Positions 34,852 to 43,358 of a DNA stretch of 64,000 bases are shown piece after piece; the first letter of the stretch is position 1, and each line of letters begins with the position of its first letter. Under the pieces are notes generated by a model. That model did not search any database. It was not told the DNA's origin and saw nothing but the letters and a program-made list of their open reading frames with translations. A program made the translations under genes and the position numbers. The stretch comes from CAZAMI01 sp964627805 (GTDB taxonomy: Archaea > Thermoproteota > Thermoprotei_A > Sulfolobales > NBVN01): contig CAZVLA010000020.1 in the NCBI GenBank assembly GCA_964627805.1, forward strand, positions 1-64,000, given 5' to 3'.

Positions 34852-37098
34852 CTAAGGTATTAATGACTGGATATCTAGGATTAAGCAAACCTTACCACCA
34901 CCTATTATCGTAGCCCCGCTAATTCCCTTAATACTCGCCAGTACCTTACCTAACGGCTTAACAACCACGTCATCCTGACCTAATATCTCATCAACAGCTA
35001 ACGCAGCTAACTTACCCCTCTTCTCAATAACTACTGCGTACTTCCTACTCGATCCGTTACTCATTCCTAGGAACTCCATCAAGTCGTATATAGGTATTAC
35101 CGAGTCCTGATACTTAATAACCTTTAAGCTACCTACGTAGTCCTCATTACCCACCTTAATAGTGGTTACTACGGACGATACCGGTACGGCGTATACTTCA
35201 TTACCTAATCTAATCAGTAATGCCCTTAAGGTAGCCATACTAACGGGTATCTTAATCACGAACTTAGTCTCCGAGTCTAAGGTAGTGTATATTTCTAGGG
35301 AACCACCTAAGGACTCGATGCTCCTCTTAACGGAATCTAAGCCGCTGTAAGCACCATTCTTCAACGCGAATCCAGGCATGGTGACGAGCATGAGTGCCTC
35401 CTCATCACTCATCTTCTCAACAGCTGATGAAGGTACTAAGCCTAACTCAACAGCCCTCCTCTTAACCTCCTCAACATCAATACCCCTACCGTCACTCTCA
35501 ACCGTAATTACTACGTGATTACCCTCCCTACTAGCTCTAACCTGTAGCGTAGCTACCTTAGGCTTACCCTTCCTAGCCCTCTCCTCGGGACCCTCAATAT
35601 CGTCCCTCACAAGAACCTCGATTAACGTGTATAGTGGGTTAGCTAGGTCCTCAAGGACCTTCCTATCAAGTGATATGTCCTCACCTTCTAAGTAGACATC
35701 AACGTCCTTACCGTACTTACTAGACAACTCAGTAACTAACCTAGGTATCGTCCTGTACAGGTACTGAAGAGGTACTAATCTCATCCTCATGACCTCATCC
35801 TGAAGCTCACTAACCAACCTACTGAAGGTAGCTAAGGCCTCCCTAAGCCCCGGTACGTCGTACTTAGTAGCTATATCCGTTAATCTACTCTTAATGAGTA
35901 CTAACTCACCGACTAAATTGAAGAGTTTATCTAAGCTCTTAACGCTGACCCTAACCTTCTCCATTTTATGTGAGGCACCCTCACCTCTCTCCTCACTAAC
36001 AGGCCTACTATCCTCAATACCCTCCTCAACCTTCTTAAGGAGGTCCTCAAGAGCAGCTAACTTATCAACCTCACTACTAGTTGATATGGACTTTAGTACT
36101 TCCTCATTAATCCCTACGTCCTCAGGCTTAACCTTACTAACGTCGTAGGCCTCAAGATCAGGTATTTCCCTAATCTTCTCATCAAGCTCAGCTAACTTCC
36201 TAATAGCTAGTAGTACGTAGACCTCCCTACTCCTAACCTCACTAATCTTATCACCGCTGGGTACTGACTTAATTATCTCGCCTAACTCACCTAACTTAGA
36301 TAGTGCTGTGAAGTACCTAAGAACCACCATCGGGGACGCATCCTTAAATACTAACTTAACTAGGTATAGCTGAAGTCCCTTCTTAACAGCTGCTGCGGCC
36401 TTCTCTAACTCATGATCACTTAACTTAAGAGCGTCAACATTCCTGACGGAGGTACTGGCGGAACCACCTTCACTAACCTCCCCACCTACTACGTCGCTCC
36501 CGCTAGCCTCGGCTGATTCACCACTGACTCCGCTCTTACTCGCCTTCTCAGTACCTTCAGTAGTTAATGCTTGAGTAACTGCGTTTATGCTTGATGCTAC
36601 TTCATTAAGCATGCCACCGACCTCCTTAAGCTCATCTAGCTTACCAGCGAAGCTCCTGAGGAACTCTAGAGCTTCATTAGCTCTACTCTCAAGTTCCTTA
36701 ATCTCCTTGGAGTGCCTAATACTCTCTAACTTGGATGTTGCTTCCTCAAGCCTAGCCTCGCAATCACTACTTAAGCTACCGCTCTTCTCAAGCTCATCTA
36801 GCGCTATTGATATAGCGTCTAAAGCACTGAATAATGCCTTCATTAGTGAGTCACTAACACTTAATTTACCGTCCCTAATCATAGCTAGTACGTCCTCAGC
36901 CCTATGAGCTAGCTCTGAAATCTTACTTAACCCAACCATAGCGGCGTTTCCTTTAATACTATGCATTAACCTAAATGCTTCCTTAATAGCTTCACTATCT
37001 CCCTTACCCACCTTAACCAATAGCTCATTAAGTTTAGATAGGTAATCCCTGGTCTCATCTATGAACAACTCAAGGAACTCCTCCTCAACCATGAACAA
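34852..37098 (-). CDS. cheA1: CheA1: HPt-bearing CheA with degenerate kinase domain
   Basis: A 748-residue CheA. P1 (1-110) has the phosphorylatable His46 in MHSIKG. P2-like sequence spans about 245-340, P3 dimerisation about 379-450, P4 about 455-615 and P5 about 618-748. In P4 the ATP-binding motifs are ruined: the N-box that should read HLIRNAVDHGIE is TLIEVLVRDDIE (near 492), the DxGxG aspartate is Ser (ESDGRGID near 534), and the SGRGVGMDV G2 motif is replaced by GAYSGLDSV. P4 is therefore predicted inactive. CheA2 at 40473 has what is missing here. Confidence 0.93.
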   Translation of the reverse strand: MFMVEEEFLELFIDETRDYLSKLNELLVKVGKGDSEAIKEAFRLMHSIKGNAAMVGLSKISELAHRAEDVLAMIRDGKLSVSDSLMKALFSALDAISIALDELEKSGSLSSDCEARLEEATSKLESIRHSKEIKELESRANEALEFLRSFAGKLDELKEVGGMLNEVASSINAVTQALTTEGTEKASKSGVSGESAEASGSDVVGGEVSEGGSASTSVRNVDALKLSDHELEKAAAAVKKGLQLYLVKLVFKDASPMVVLRYFTALSKLGELGEIIKSVPSGDKISEVRSREVYVLLAIRKLAELDEKIREIPDLEAYDVSKVKPEDVGINEEVLKSISTSSEVDKLAALEDLLKKVEEGIEDSRPVSEERGEGASHKMEKVRVSVKSLDKLFNLVGELVLIKSRLTDIATKYDVPGLREALATFSRLVSELQDEVMRMRLVPLQYLYRTIPRLVTELSSKYGKDVDVYLEGEDISLDRKVLEDLANPLYTLIEVLVRDDIEGPEERARKGKPKVATLQVRASREGNHVVITVESDGRGIDVEEVKRRAVELGLVPSSAVEKMSDEEALMLVTMPGFALKNGAYSGLDSVKRSIESLGGSLEIYTTLDSETKFVIKIPVSMATLRALLIRLGNEVYAVPVSSVVTTIKVGNEDYVGSLKVIKYQDSVIPIYDLMEFLGMSNGSSRKYAVVIEKRGKLAALAVDEILGQDDVVVKPLGKVLASIKGISGATIIGGGKVCLILDIQSLIP

Positions 37099-38203
37099 CC
37101 ACCCCCACCCACTTCCTCGGGCACCTACGTACCTTCAAACGAAGTACGCGATTGATTTCATCACCTATCTTATCGACGGGTAAGACAGCATCCGCTAACC
37201 CCCTCTCAACAACAGCCTTAGGCATACCCCAAACAATACTCGTTGCCTCATCCTGAGCTATGACGTAACCGCCGCGAGCCTTAATAGCTGCGGCACCCTC
37301 AGCACCGTCACATCCCATGCCAGTCAATACAGCAGCTACGATAGCTGGTCCCCAAACCTCGGCTATTGACTTCATAGTAACGTCGGCCGCTGGCCTAACA
37401 CCGTGTACTTTAGGGCCTTTATCCAACTCAATCACGGGTTTACCTCTCCTTACCTTAACTAGCATGTGGTAACCTCCAGGTGCTAGGTATCCATGACCTA
37501 CCAGAACTTCATCACCTTCCTCAGCCTCCTTAACCCTAATCTCCGACGCCTTATCCAGTCTCTCAGCTAGTGATTTAGTGAAGAGTGGGGGCATGTGCTG
37601 AACTATTAACGTAGCTGCTCTAATCCTTGAGGAGATCTTAGGTACTACCCTCATTAATGTCTGCGGCCCCCCCGTTGATGACGCTATAAACGCTACGGCA
37701 GGTGCTGGCTCCTCAGTAAGTGGTCTAGCCTTACGTACGTATATCTTGGGGGCGGTTATTGAGGTCTTAACGCCCCTAGCTATTAACTTAGCCTTACCTA
37801 TAGTAGCTAATACCCTCACCTTCCTAAGGAGCTCCTCCTTAATCTCGGATATGCTGGTAGGTATGGGCGTACCTCCGGGCTTAGGTATGACTTCTAAAGC
37901 ACCAGCTTCAAGAGCGTCTAAGGTAGCTTTAGATCCTTCCTGAGTTATTGAGCTGAAGACTATTATCGGTATGGGCTTACTCTTAAGTATTTCCTTAATA
38001 GCTGATATACCGTCCATCTTAGGCATTACTACATCCATTATCACTACATCAGGGGATAGCTCCAGTGCTTTCCTAACAGCCTCTTCACCATTACTAGCTT
38101 CAGCGATTACCTCAATCCTGCCATCGCTCTCAAGTAGCTTACGGAGTAACCTCCTCGTGAGTCTTGAGTCGTCAGCAATTAATACCCTAATCCTTCCCGA
38201 CAT
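37085..38203 (-). CDS. cheB: Chemoreceptor methylesterase CheB
   Basis: A 372-residue CheB. The receiver domain (1-120) has Asp57 as phosphorylation site, with DDS at 11-13 and KP at 108-109. The methylesterase domain has the catalytic triad Ser176 (ASSTGG), His203 (VQHMPP) and Asp299 (GMGCDG). It demethylates chemoreceptors when phosphorylated. It overlaps cheA1 by 14 bases and cheY by 17, showing tight coupling. An extra C-terminal 30 residues are basic. Confidence 0.95.
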   Translation of the reverse strand: MSGRIRVLIADDSRLTRRLLRKLLESDGRIEVIAEASNGEEAVRKALELSPDVVIMDVVMPKMDGISAIKEILKSKPIPIIVFSSITQEGSKATLDALEAGALEVIPKPGGTPIPTSISEIKEELLRKVRVLATIGKAKLIARGVKTSITAPKIYVRKARPLTEEPAPAVAFIASSTGGPQTLMRVVPKISSRIRAATLIVQHMPPLFTKSLAERLDKASEIRVKEAEEGDEVLVGHGYLAPGGYHMLVKVRRGKPVIELDKGPKVHGVRPAADVTMKSIAEVWGPAIVAAVLTGMGCDGAEGAAAIKARGGYVIAQDEATSIVWGMPKAVVERGLADAVLPVDKIGDEINRVLRLKVRRCPRKWVGVVVHG

Positions 38204-38564
38204 TACTAATCACCTTCTTAAGGTCCTCGCTCTTGAATGGCTTGGGTATGAAGGCAGTAACGCCTAATTTCTTAGCTTCCTCAATTACCCAAGGTTGGTT
38301 AAGGGCTGTTAGGAAAGCTACCTTAGTATCCATACCCGCCTCCCTAACCTCCTTAACGACGTTTAACCCATCCTTCTTAGGCATGTTAATGTCTAGTATA
38401 GCTAAGTCTGGCTTAACCTCCTTAATTAACTTAACCGCTTCCTCACCATTACTTGCTTCACCAACTACCTCAGCACCTAAGCTACTTAATACACGCTTAA
38501 TCATAGCACGCATTAATCTCGAGTCATCAGCAATCACTACCTTAAGACCGACCACGTACTTCAC
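38187..38564 (-). CDS. cheY: Response regulator CheY
   Basis: A 125-residue single receiver domain. Asp13/Asp14 (ADDS), Asp58 (ILDINMP), Thr in FLTAL and Lys in PKPF are the standard residues. Phosphorylated CheY is the diffusible signal; in archaea it acts through CheF on ArlC/D/E. It lies between the ParA-like gene and cheB, with overlaps on both sides. No CheF gene was found in the window. Confidence 0.93.
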   Translation of the reverse strand: MKYVVGLKVVIADDSRLMRAMIKRVLSSLGAEVVGEASNGEEAVKLIKEVKPDLAILDINMPKKDGLNVVKEVREAGMDTKVAFLTALNQPWVIEEAKKLGVTAFIPKPFKSEDLKKVISNVGKD

Positions 38565-39343
38565 CCTTTAAGGTTATTCACTATGAAGTCAGCTACTTTC
38601 TTAATCCTTAAGGTGTAGGGATGCTTAGGATGCCTCAATATGAATACACCCCTACTCCTATGCTGTAGTATCTCCGGGTAGAACGGTATAACACCAATTA
38701 CTGAAACCCCTAGCAACTTACTAACCTCGGCAGGTAGTTCGGGCCTATCAGCCATCTCGGGGGGCACCATATTCAGTACTACGTAGCTCGTCTTACCGAA
38801 TTTAGATAGTACTTGAGTAGTTACGTAGGTACCTGTTATGTCTTGCTTATCCATCCTCATTAGCATTATAGAGACGTCACTAGATAGTATAGCTAGTAAG
38901 GTATCCTCAATAAGCCCTGGGTGAGTGTCGAAGATTACGTAATCTACATTGTAAGCCTCACCCAACTGCTTGGCTACCTCCTTAAAGAACCTCTCTGAGT
39001 ACCCCTCCTTCATTAACTTAGCTATCTCCTCAGGCTTCATACTAGCTCCTAGGAAGTACAGCTTACCCCTAGGTAGTCCTAACTGATTCGTTAAGTCAAC
39101 GACTACATCCTCCAATGCTGCCCTACCGAAGATGTAGTCATTTAACGTAGCCTTCATCTGCGACTGACTTACTTGGTATATCACGTGAAGTCCTGGACTA
39201 GTTAAGTCTAGGTCTATAGTAGCTACTTTCTTATCATACAGTGCAAGCATAACGGCTAGGTTAGCTGTTGTAGTTGATTTACCTGTCCCGCCACGGTATG
39301 AATGTATTGAGAGACTTAAGACCATGGTCCCACCCCTAATCAA
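38561..39343 (-). CDS. ParA/MinD-like ATPase of the chemotaxis operon
   Basis: A 260-residue P-loop ATPase of the ParA/MinD group. The deviant Walker A reads YRGGTGKST at 16-24: the signature Lys is Arg. The TIDLDLTSPGLHV strand and YVIFDTHPG at about 135 are typical. Bacterial ParC and PpfA ATPases position chemosensory arrays, and MinD4 does so for archaeal polar structures, so the same role is inferred here from its place inside the che operon. Met7 is a likely alternative start. It overlaps the small coiled-coil gene by 8 bases and cheY by 4. Confidence 0.85.
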   Translation of the reverse strand: MIRGGTMVLSLSIHSYRGGTGKSTTTANLAVMLALYDKKVATIDLDLTSPGLHVIYQVSQSQMKATLNDYIFGRAALEDVVVDLTNQLGLPRGKLYFLGASMKPEEIAKLMKEGYSERFFKEVAKQLGEAYNVDYVIFDTHPGLIEDTLLAILSSDVSIMLMRMDKQDITGTYVTTQVLSKFGKTSYVVLNMVPPEMADRPELPAEVSKLLGVSVIGVIPFYPEILQHRSRGVFILRHPKHPYTLRIKKVADFIVNNLKG

Positions 39344-39548
39344 GCATGTCCTCTAACTTCTTGATCCTACTCTCTAAATCATCAAGCCTATTGAGGATCT
39401 CCTCAAGCCTCCTCTCGAATGCTGAGACCTTATTCTCTACTTCGTCTAGGTTAGTCTGAGCACTCATTAGGGCCTCACTTATCCTAGCTCTGAGACTTAA
39501 CTCGGACTCACTCCTACCTGGTTTAAAGTAATGCTTACGTGCAGTCAT
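39336..39548 (-). CDS. Small coiled-coil protein in the che operon
   Basis: A 70-residue protein. The N-terminus is basic (MTARKHYFKPGR), and residues about 18-70 form a continuous heptad-like coiled coil (LDEVENKVSAFERRLEEIL). It overlaps both cheW2 (4 bases) and the ParA-like gene (8 bases). ParA-type ATPases often act with a small basic or coiled-coil partner, so it may be that partner or an array adaptor such as ParP. No family match is claimed. Confidence 0.72.
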   Translation of the reverse strand: MTARKHYFKPGRSESELSLRARISEALMSAQTNLDEVENKVSAFERRLEEILNRLDDLESRIKKLEDMLD

Positions 39549-40015
39549 GCATTCCCACCTCCTAAACCAGTGAGGTTAATTTCGGAGAGTAGGGTGTTTA
39601 AATCAAGGACAATAATGAGTTTATCACCTCGCTTAACAACACCTTTTATTAATCCGCCTGAATCAATGGGTGGTTTCTCAACTTCTCTCGAACTAACGCG
39701 TAGGACGCCTAGGACGTGATCAACTATGAACCCTATTGAGTTTCTACCGTCTCCGTCCATACTTATGAGTACCTTACGCTTCCTAACCTCACTTTCACCA
39801 CCTAATACGCCATCCTCACCTAGGGCCTCCGCTAGATTAACAAGTGTAACTACGTGTCCTCTAAGATTCATTATCCCCTCAATGTACGGTGGTGCCCTAG
39901 GTAGCTTAACTACCTCCTTAGCCTCAATAACCTCACGAACGTTCCTAATATCTACCGCATAGACTGAATTACCTAGCTTAAACACTATTAACTGAATCTC
40001 ATTATCTAGCCCCAT
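39545..40015 (-). CDS. cheW2: CheW adaptor (copy 2)
   Basis: A CheW of 156 residues from the chosen ATG at 40015, which follows GGAGGGGTGAT by 4 bases; an open frame runs 8 codons further up. Blocks seen: FKLGNSVYAVDIRNVREVI, APPYIEGIMNLRGHVVTLVNL and IGFIVDHVLGVLRV. Relative to cheW1 it has an insert with EDGVLGGESEVRKRK. It lies near the start of the operon, while cheW1 lies at its end next to cheA1. It may serve CheA2, encoded divergently 460 bases away. Confidence 0.92.
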   Translation of the reverse strand: MGLDNEIQLIVFKLGNSVYAVDIRNVREVIEAKEVVKLPRAPPYIEGIMNLRGHVVTLVNLAEALGEDGVLGGESEVRKRKVLISMDGDGRNSIGFIVDHVLGVLRVSSREVEKPPIDSGGLIKGVVKRGDKLIIVLDLNTLLSEINLTGLGGGNA

Positions 40016-40232
40016 CACTATCACCCCTCCTTGAAACACTTAATTCAATCATTGATAACATCCTAGACGCCTCATCAAGTCTCTTAATCGCTTCACTAGC
40101 TAGTTTCTCAGCTAAGTCCATGTCGTTATTACTTACAGCCTCCATAGCCCTCCTAAGTAATTCCTTAGTCTCGGAGACGAGTCTCCTAACCTCACTAAGT
40201 ACTAAGGGTCGTGTCCTAAGCATCCTTAGCAC
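40002..40232 (-). CDS. Small helical protein, first gene of the che operon
   Basis: A 76-residue, helical and highly charged protein. Two antiparallel helices are likely (LSEVRRLVSETKELLRRAMEAV, shown here in two parts: residues 13-34; and AEKLASEAIKRLDEASRML at 41-59). It overlaps cheW2 by 14 bases and has a proper AAGGTG ribosome binding site. A short helical bundle at this place could be a partner of the array, but I do not recognise it. It opens the minus-strand operon. Confidence 0.68.
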   Translation of the reverse strand: MLRMLRTRPLVLSEVRRLVSETKELLRRAMEAVSNNDMDLAEKLASEAIKRLDEASRMLSMIELSVSRRGDSDGAR

Positions 40233-40472
40233 CTTGATGAGTTGCTATTAATTAATTAGAAAACCTACCCCACACCTTCGTTAAGTAGTCGTAATGGGTA
40301 ATCATGTTCACAGTCATTAGTAATTATGGATGAGCGACAGAGGGACGAAATAAGTGGCTGGGTAACCAAGCTTTACTGAGTTAAGTAATTAAGTAGGAAG
40401 TCTTCAGCCTAGCGATGCTAGACCTACACCTTAACACTCTCATATACTCCTTAAGTCTTAGGTGGGGATTAC
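40233..40472. promoter_or_regulatory. Divergent promoter region between the che operon and cheA2
   Basis: A 240-base AT-rich gap separates the minus-strand che operon from plus-strand cheA2. TTAATTAATTAG at about 40249-40260 is a plausible TATA element for the minus-strand operon, and the run before 40473 ends in AGGTGGGGATTAC, a ribosome binding site for the TTG start of cheA2. Common control of both halves of the split kinase from here is possible. Confidence 0.4.
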
Positions 40473-41660
40473 TTGAGTAAGTACTTTAGGGTATCAACGA
40501 TTAACGTTGACGCTGAAGTACTTGACGCCTTACTTAACTTAACTACACAGCTAACTACGCTAGTTAAGAGCCACTTACTCCCCGCTATTAGGTCGTTAGA
40601 CGTTAGTGAGGTTAGGAAGGTCCTTCTTGAATTGGAGGAAAATACTACGATGTTCTACAATGAGGTACTACGTCTAAGGTTAGTCCCACTATCACCTCTC
40701 TTCAGGAGATTAGAGAGGCTGGCATACTCGACAGCTAGGAGGTTAGGTAAGGAGATCAAGGTAATTACCTCAGGTGGTGACTCCCTACTTGATAGAGGCA
40801 TAATAAACGCTATAGTAGATCCGCTAACACACATAGTTAGGAACGCCGTAGATCACGGAATAGAGCCTCCAGAGGAGAGGGTTAGGCTTAGGAAGCCTAG
40901 AGTTGGTACGGTAGCAATAAGTGCTAGGAGGGAAGGGGCTTCAGTAATAATCACGGTGAGGGATGACGGTAGGGGCATCGACGTCGCTAAGGTGATTAAG
41001 AAGGCTATTGAGAAAGGTATTGAAGTACCTAAGGACATGAGGTCAATCACGTGGGATGACGTACTCAAGATACTGGCAACACCGGGCTTCACGACTAAGG
41101 ATAGAGCAAGCGACGTAAGCGGTAGGGGTGTTGGTATGGATGTAGTTATTAGGAACATCGAGAGCATAGGTGGTAGAGTAGAGCTTTATAGTGAATTAGG
41201 TAGAGGAACCGAAGTAACCCTAATCCTACCAGGGAGTACCGCCGTAATGAAGGTGCTAGTAACGCTAATTGATGGGATACCCTACGCAATACCCCTAGAC
41301 TCAGTAGTTAAGATTGAGAGATTAAGTAATGTAGTTACTGAGGACATATGTGATTCCTCAATTACGTACCTAAGCAGTGATTCCTCAGTTATTAAACTAA
41401 TTGACATACATGAAAAGAAAGCTACTAAACGCAACTACTTCGTCGTGGTAGGTCTAGACAGTAGGAAACTAGCTATACTAGTGGATAAGGTAGTTAGGTG
41501 CGAGGACGCAATAATAAAACCACCTCCTAAATTACTAAGGAAGTTGAGAATGATATCAGGCATAGCTCTAATCGAAGGTTTTGACGTAGGCTTCCTACTC
41601 AATCTAAGCTACATTTTCAATACGTACTTCACTGGAAGAGGTAGCTTTAATGTAAACTGA
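40473..41660 (+). CDS. cheA2: CheA2: kinase-competent CheA lacking P1 and P2
   Basis: A 395-residue CheA made of P3 (about 8-72), P4 (about 80-255) and P5 (about 258-390). It starts directly with P3, so it has no phosphorylatable His. Its P4 is intact: H120, N124, D127 and H128 in the N-box (HIVRNAVDHGIE), DDGRGID at 164-170, TPGFTTKD near 203-210 and SGRGVGMDV at 216-224. It could dimerise with CheA1 through P3 and phosphorylate His46 of CheA1. The TTG at 40473 has a good ribosome binding site, and no P1-like sequence lies upstream in frame. Confidence 0.93.
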   Translation: MSKYFRVSTINVDAEVLDALLNLTTQLTTLVKSHLLPAIRSLDVSEVRKVLLELEENTTMFYNEVLRLRLVPLSPLFRRLERLAYSTARRLGKEIKVITSGGDSLLDRGIINAIVDPLTHIVRNAVDHGIEPPEERVRLRKPRVGTVAISARREGASVIITVRDDGRGIDVAKVIKKAIEKGIEVPKDMRSITWDDVLKILATPGFTTKDRASDVSGRGVGMDVVIRNIESIGGRVELYSELGRGTEVTLILPGSTAVMKVLVTLIDGIPYAIPLDSVVKIERLSNVVTEDICDSSITYLSSDSSVIKLIDIHEKKATKRNYFVVVGLDSRKLAILVDKVVRCEDAIIKPPPKLLRKLRMISGIALIEGFDVGFLLNLSYIFNTYFTGRGSFNVN

Positions 41661-41869
41661 TTACTTCATTCACTACGACCCATAATTAATTATCCTATGT
41701 TACAGTATAGGTTAATTTTTATTAAGTAGTAAATACTTCATAAAAGATATTCGAATACCTAACTTAAGAGATAGTTAATCTATACTCACAACAGGGTAAA
41801 TCTACCTTTAATCGCTTGCTTTCCTAAAGTATTACAGTTTCAAATAGCAACCCTACTTAGGTGGTATGA

Positions 41870-43144
41870 ATGAGGGTAATGCACGCACTAATAATCGCTG
41901 CCCTAGCTATAGTAGCTAGCGATGTGGTTATGGAGTTCGTCGGCGTCACTGCCGTAGTTAAGTCGGTAGTATTGGTAACCGTCAGTGCCTTATCGTTAGC
42001 TATGATATACAAGTTCGTTACTCCCTCAATAAATACCACGGCAAGATACATAAGTGAGGTTGTTGAGAAGGGTGTATTTAAGGAGCCACCTAGAACCGAT
42101 GGGGTTATTGAGGTTAGGCAGATTAATGAGGGGCTAGGTAAGTTAGTTAAGTGGTTTAAGGACGTACTAAAGAATATTGACGCAGTATCGGATACTCTAG
42201 GAAGTAGTGCTAAGCAAGTTAAGGAGGCTTCATCGCAGATATCAACCAGTATACAGCAGGTATCACAAGCTATTCAGGAAGTTGCTAAGGGTGCCCAGAT
42301 AACGAGCCAGAGGGTTCAAGAGCTAAGTAATATACTGAAGAACATAAACAGTAAATTAACTGCGATGTCCAACGAAGCTAAGAAGCTACTTGAGATAGCT
42401 AGGAGGTCAGTTGAGGTAGCTAATGAATCAGCTAGAGAAGGCGAGGAGGGTAAGGTAGCTCTCAAGGAGGTTAATGAAGCACTAGACGATACAGTCGGTA
42501 GAATGAGTGAGTTAAACGAGGCAGTCAAGAGCATAAGTGAGGTGTCATCAAGAATTAAGGACATAGCCGATCAAATATCATTACTAGCCCTTAACGCAGC
42601 TATTGAGGCCGCTAGAGCTGGTGAGGCCGGTAGGGGGTTCGCCGTAGTAGCTGATGAGATAAGGAAACTAGCTGAGGATACGAGGAAGAGCACTGAGGTA
42701 ATCAGTAACGTATTGAGTAAGATAGAAAGTAGCGTAAGTCAAGTTAATGAATCAGTAACGGTACTTAAGGATAAGGTTAGTCTATCCGTCGCAGCTGCTA
42801 ATAAGATAATAGATACTCTACAGAGGATAAGTAATAACTTAAGAAGCATAGCCTCAGGTGTTGAGAGGCAGAGTAGCGACGTTATTGACATAGCTGATAA
42901 GGTAAGTGATGCATCAAGTAAGCTAACCGACTTAGCTAGCGTAGCTGAGGAGAACGCATCAGCTGCTGAGGAAGTTAGTTCGGCTATCGAGGAGACTACA
43001 TCAGCTAGCGAGGAGTTAGTAGCGAGTGCTGAGGAACTCGAGAAGATAGCTGCTAGGTTAAGTAACATAGTTAAGAAGTACTTAGGTAGTCACTACGAGG
43101 GAGTAGAAGCTACTAAGGCTCAGAGCGAGATGGGGCTAGCTTAG
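41870..43144 (+). CDS. Methyl-accepting chemotaxis protein without extracellular sensor
   Basis: A 424-residue chemoreceptor. Two membrane helices at about 5-22 and 27-47 are joined by a loop of about four residues, so there is no external ligand domain. A HAMP-like segment follows at about 48-100, then a long coiled coil. The signalling tip IADQISLLALNAAIEAARAG with GEAGRGFAVVADEIRKLAE lies at about 238-268. Glu-rich flanks offer methylation sites for CheR/CheB/CheD. It could sense membrane state, redox or an internal signal. It lies 209 bases after cheA2. Confidence 0.93.
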   Translation: MRVMHALIIAALAIVASDVVMEFVGVTAVVKSVVLVTVSALSLAMIYKFVTPSINTTARYISEVVEKGVFKEPPRTDGVIEVRQINEGLGKLVKWFKDVLKNIDAVSDTLGSSAKQVKEASSQISTSIQQVSQAIQEVAKGAQITSQRVQELSNILKNINSKLTAMSNEAKKLLEIARRSVEVANESAREGEEGKVALKEVNEALDDTVGRMSELNEAVKSISEVSSRIKDIADQISLLALNAAIEAARAGEAGRGFAVVADEIRKLAEDTRKSTEVISNVLSKIESSVSQVNESVTVLKDKVSLSVAAANKIIDTLQRISNNLRSIASGVERQSSDVIDIADKVSDASSKLTDLASVAEENASAAEEVSSAIEETTSASEELVASAEELEKIAARLSNIVKKYLGSHYEGVEATKAQSEMGLA

Positions 43145-43358
43145 GGTCGGTGATGCTGAGGTATGAAGGTACTACACAAAAATCCTTTTTCCTTTCATAA
43201 CGCGCGAAACTCACATACAAATTAAATACTTAATACCCTTAATACCTCGGAAGGTAATTACCTTAGTTGATGATGAGTTTGGCTACAGCTACTTGAGTAG
43301 TGAAGATACCTGGCCTTACTGATACTAACTTTTAAGGTCAGACCCCATTAATAACGGG

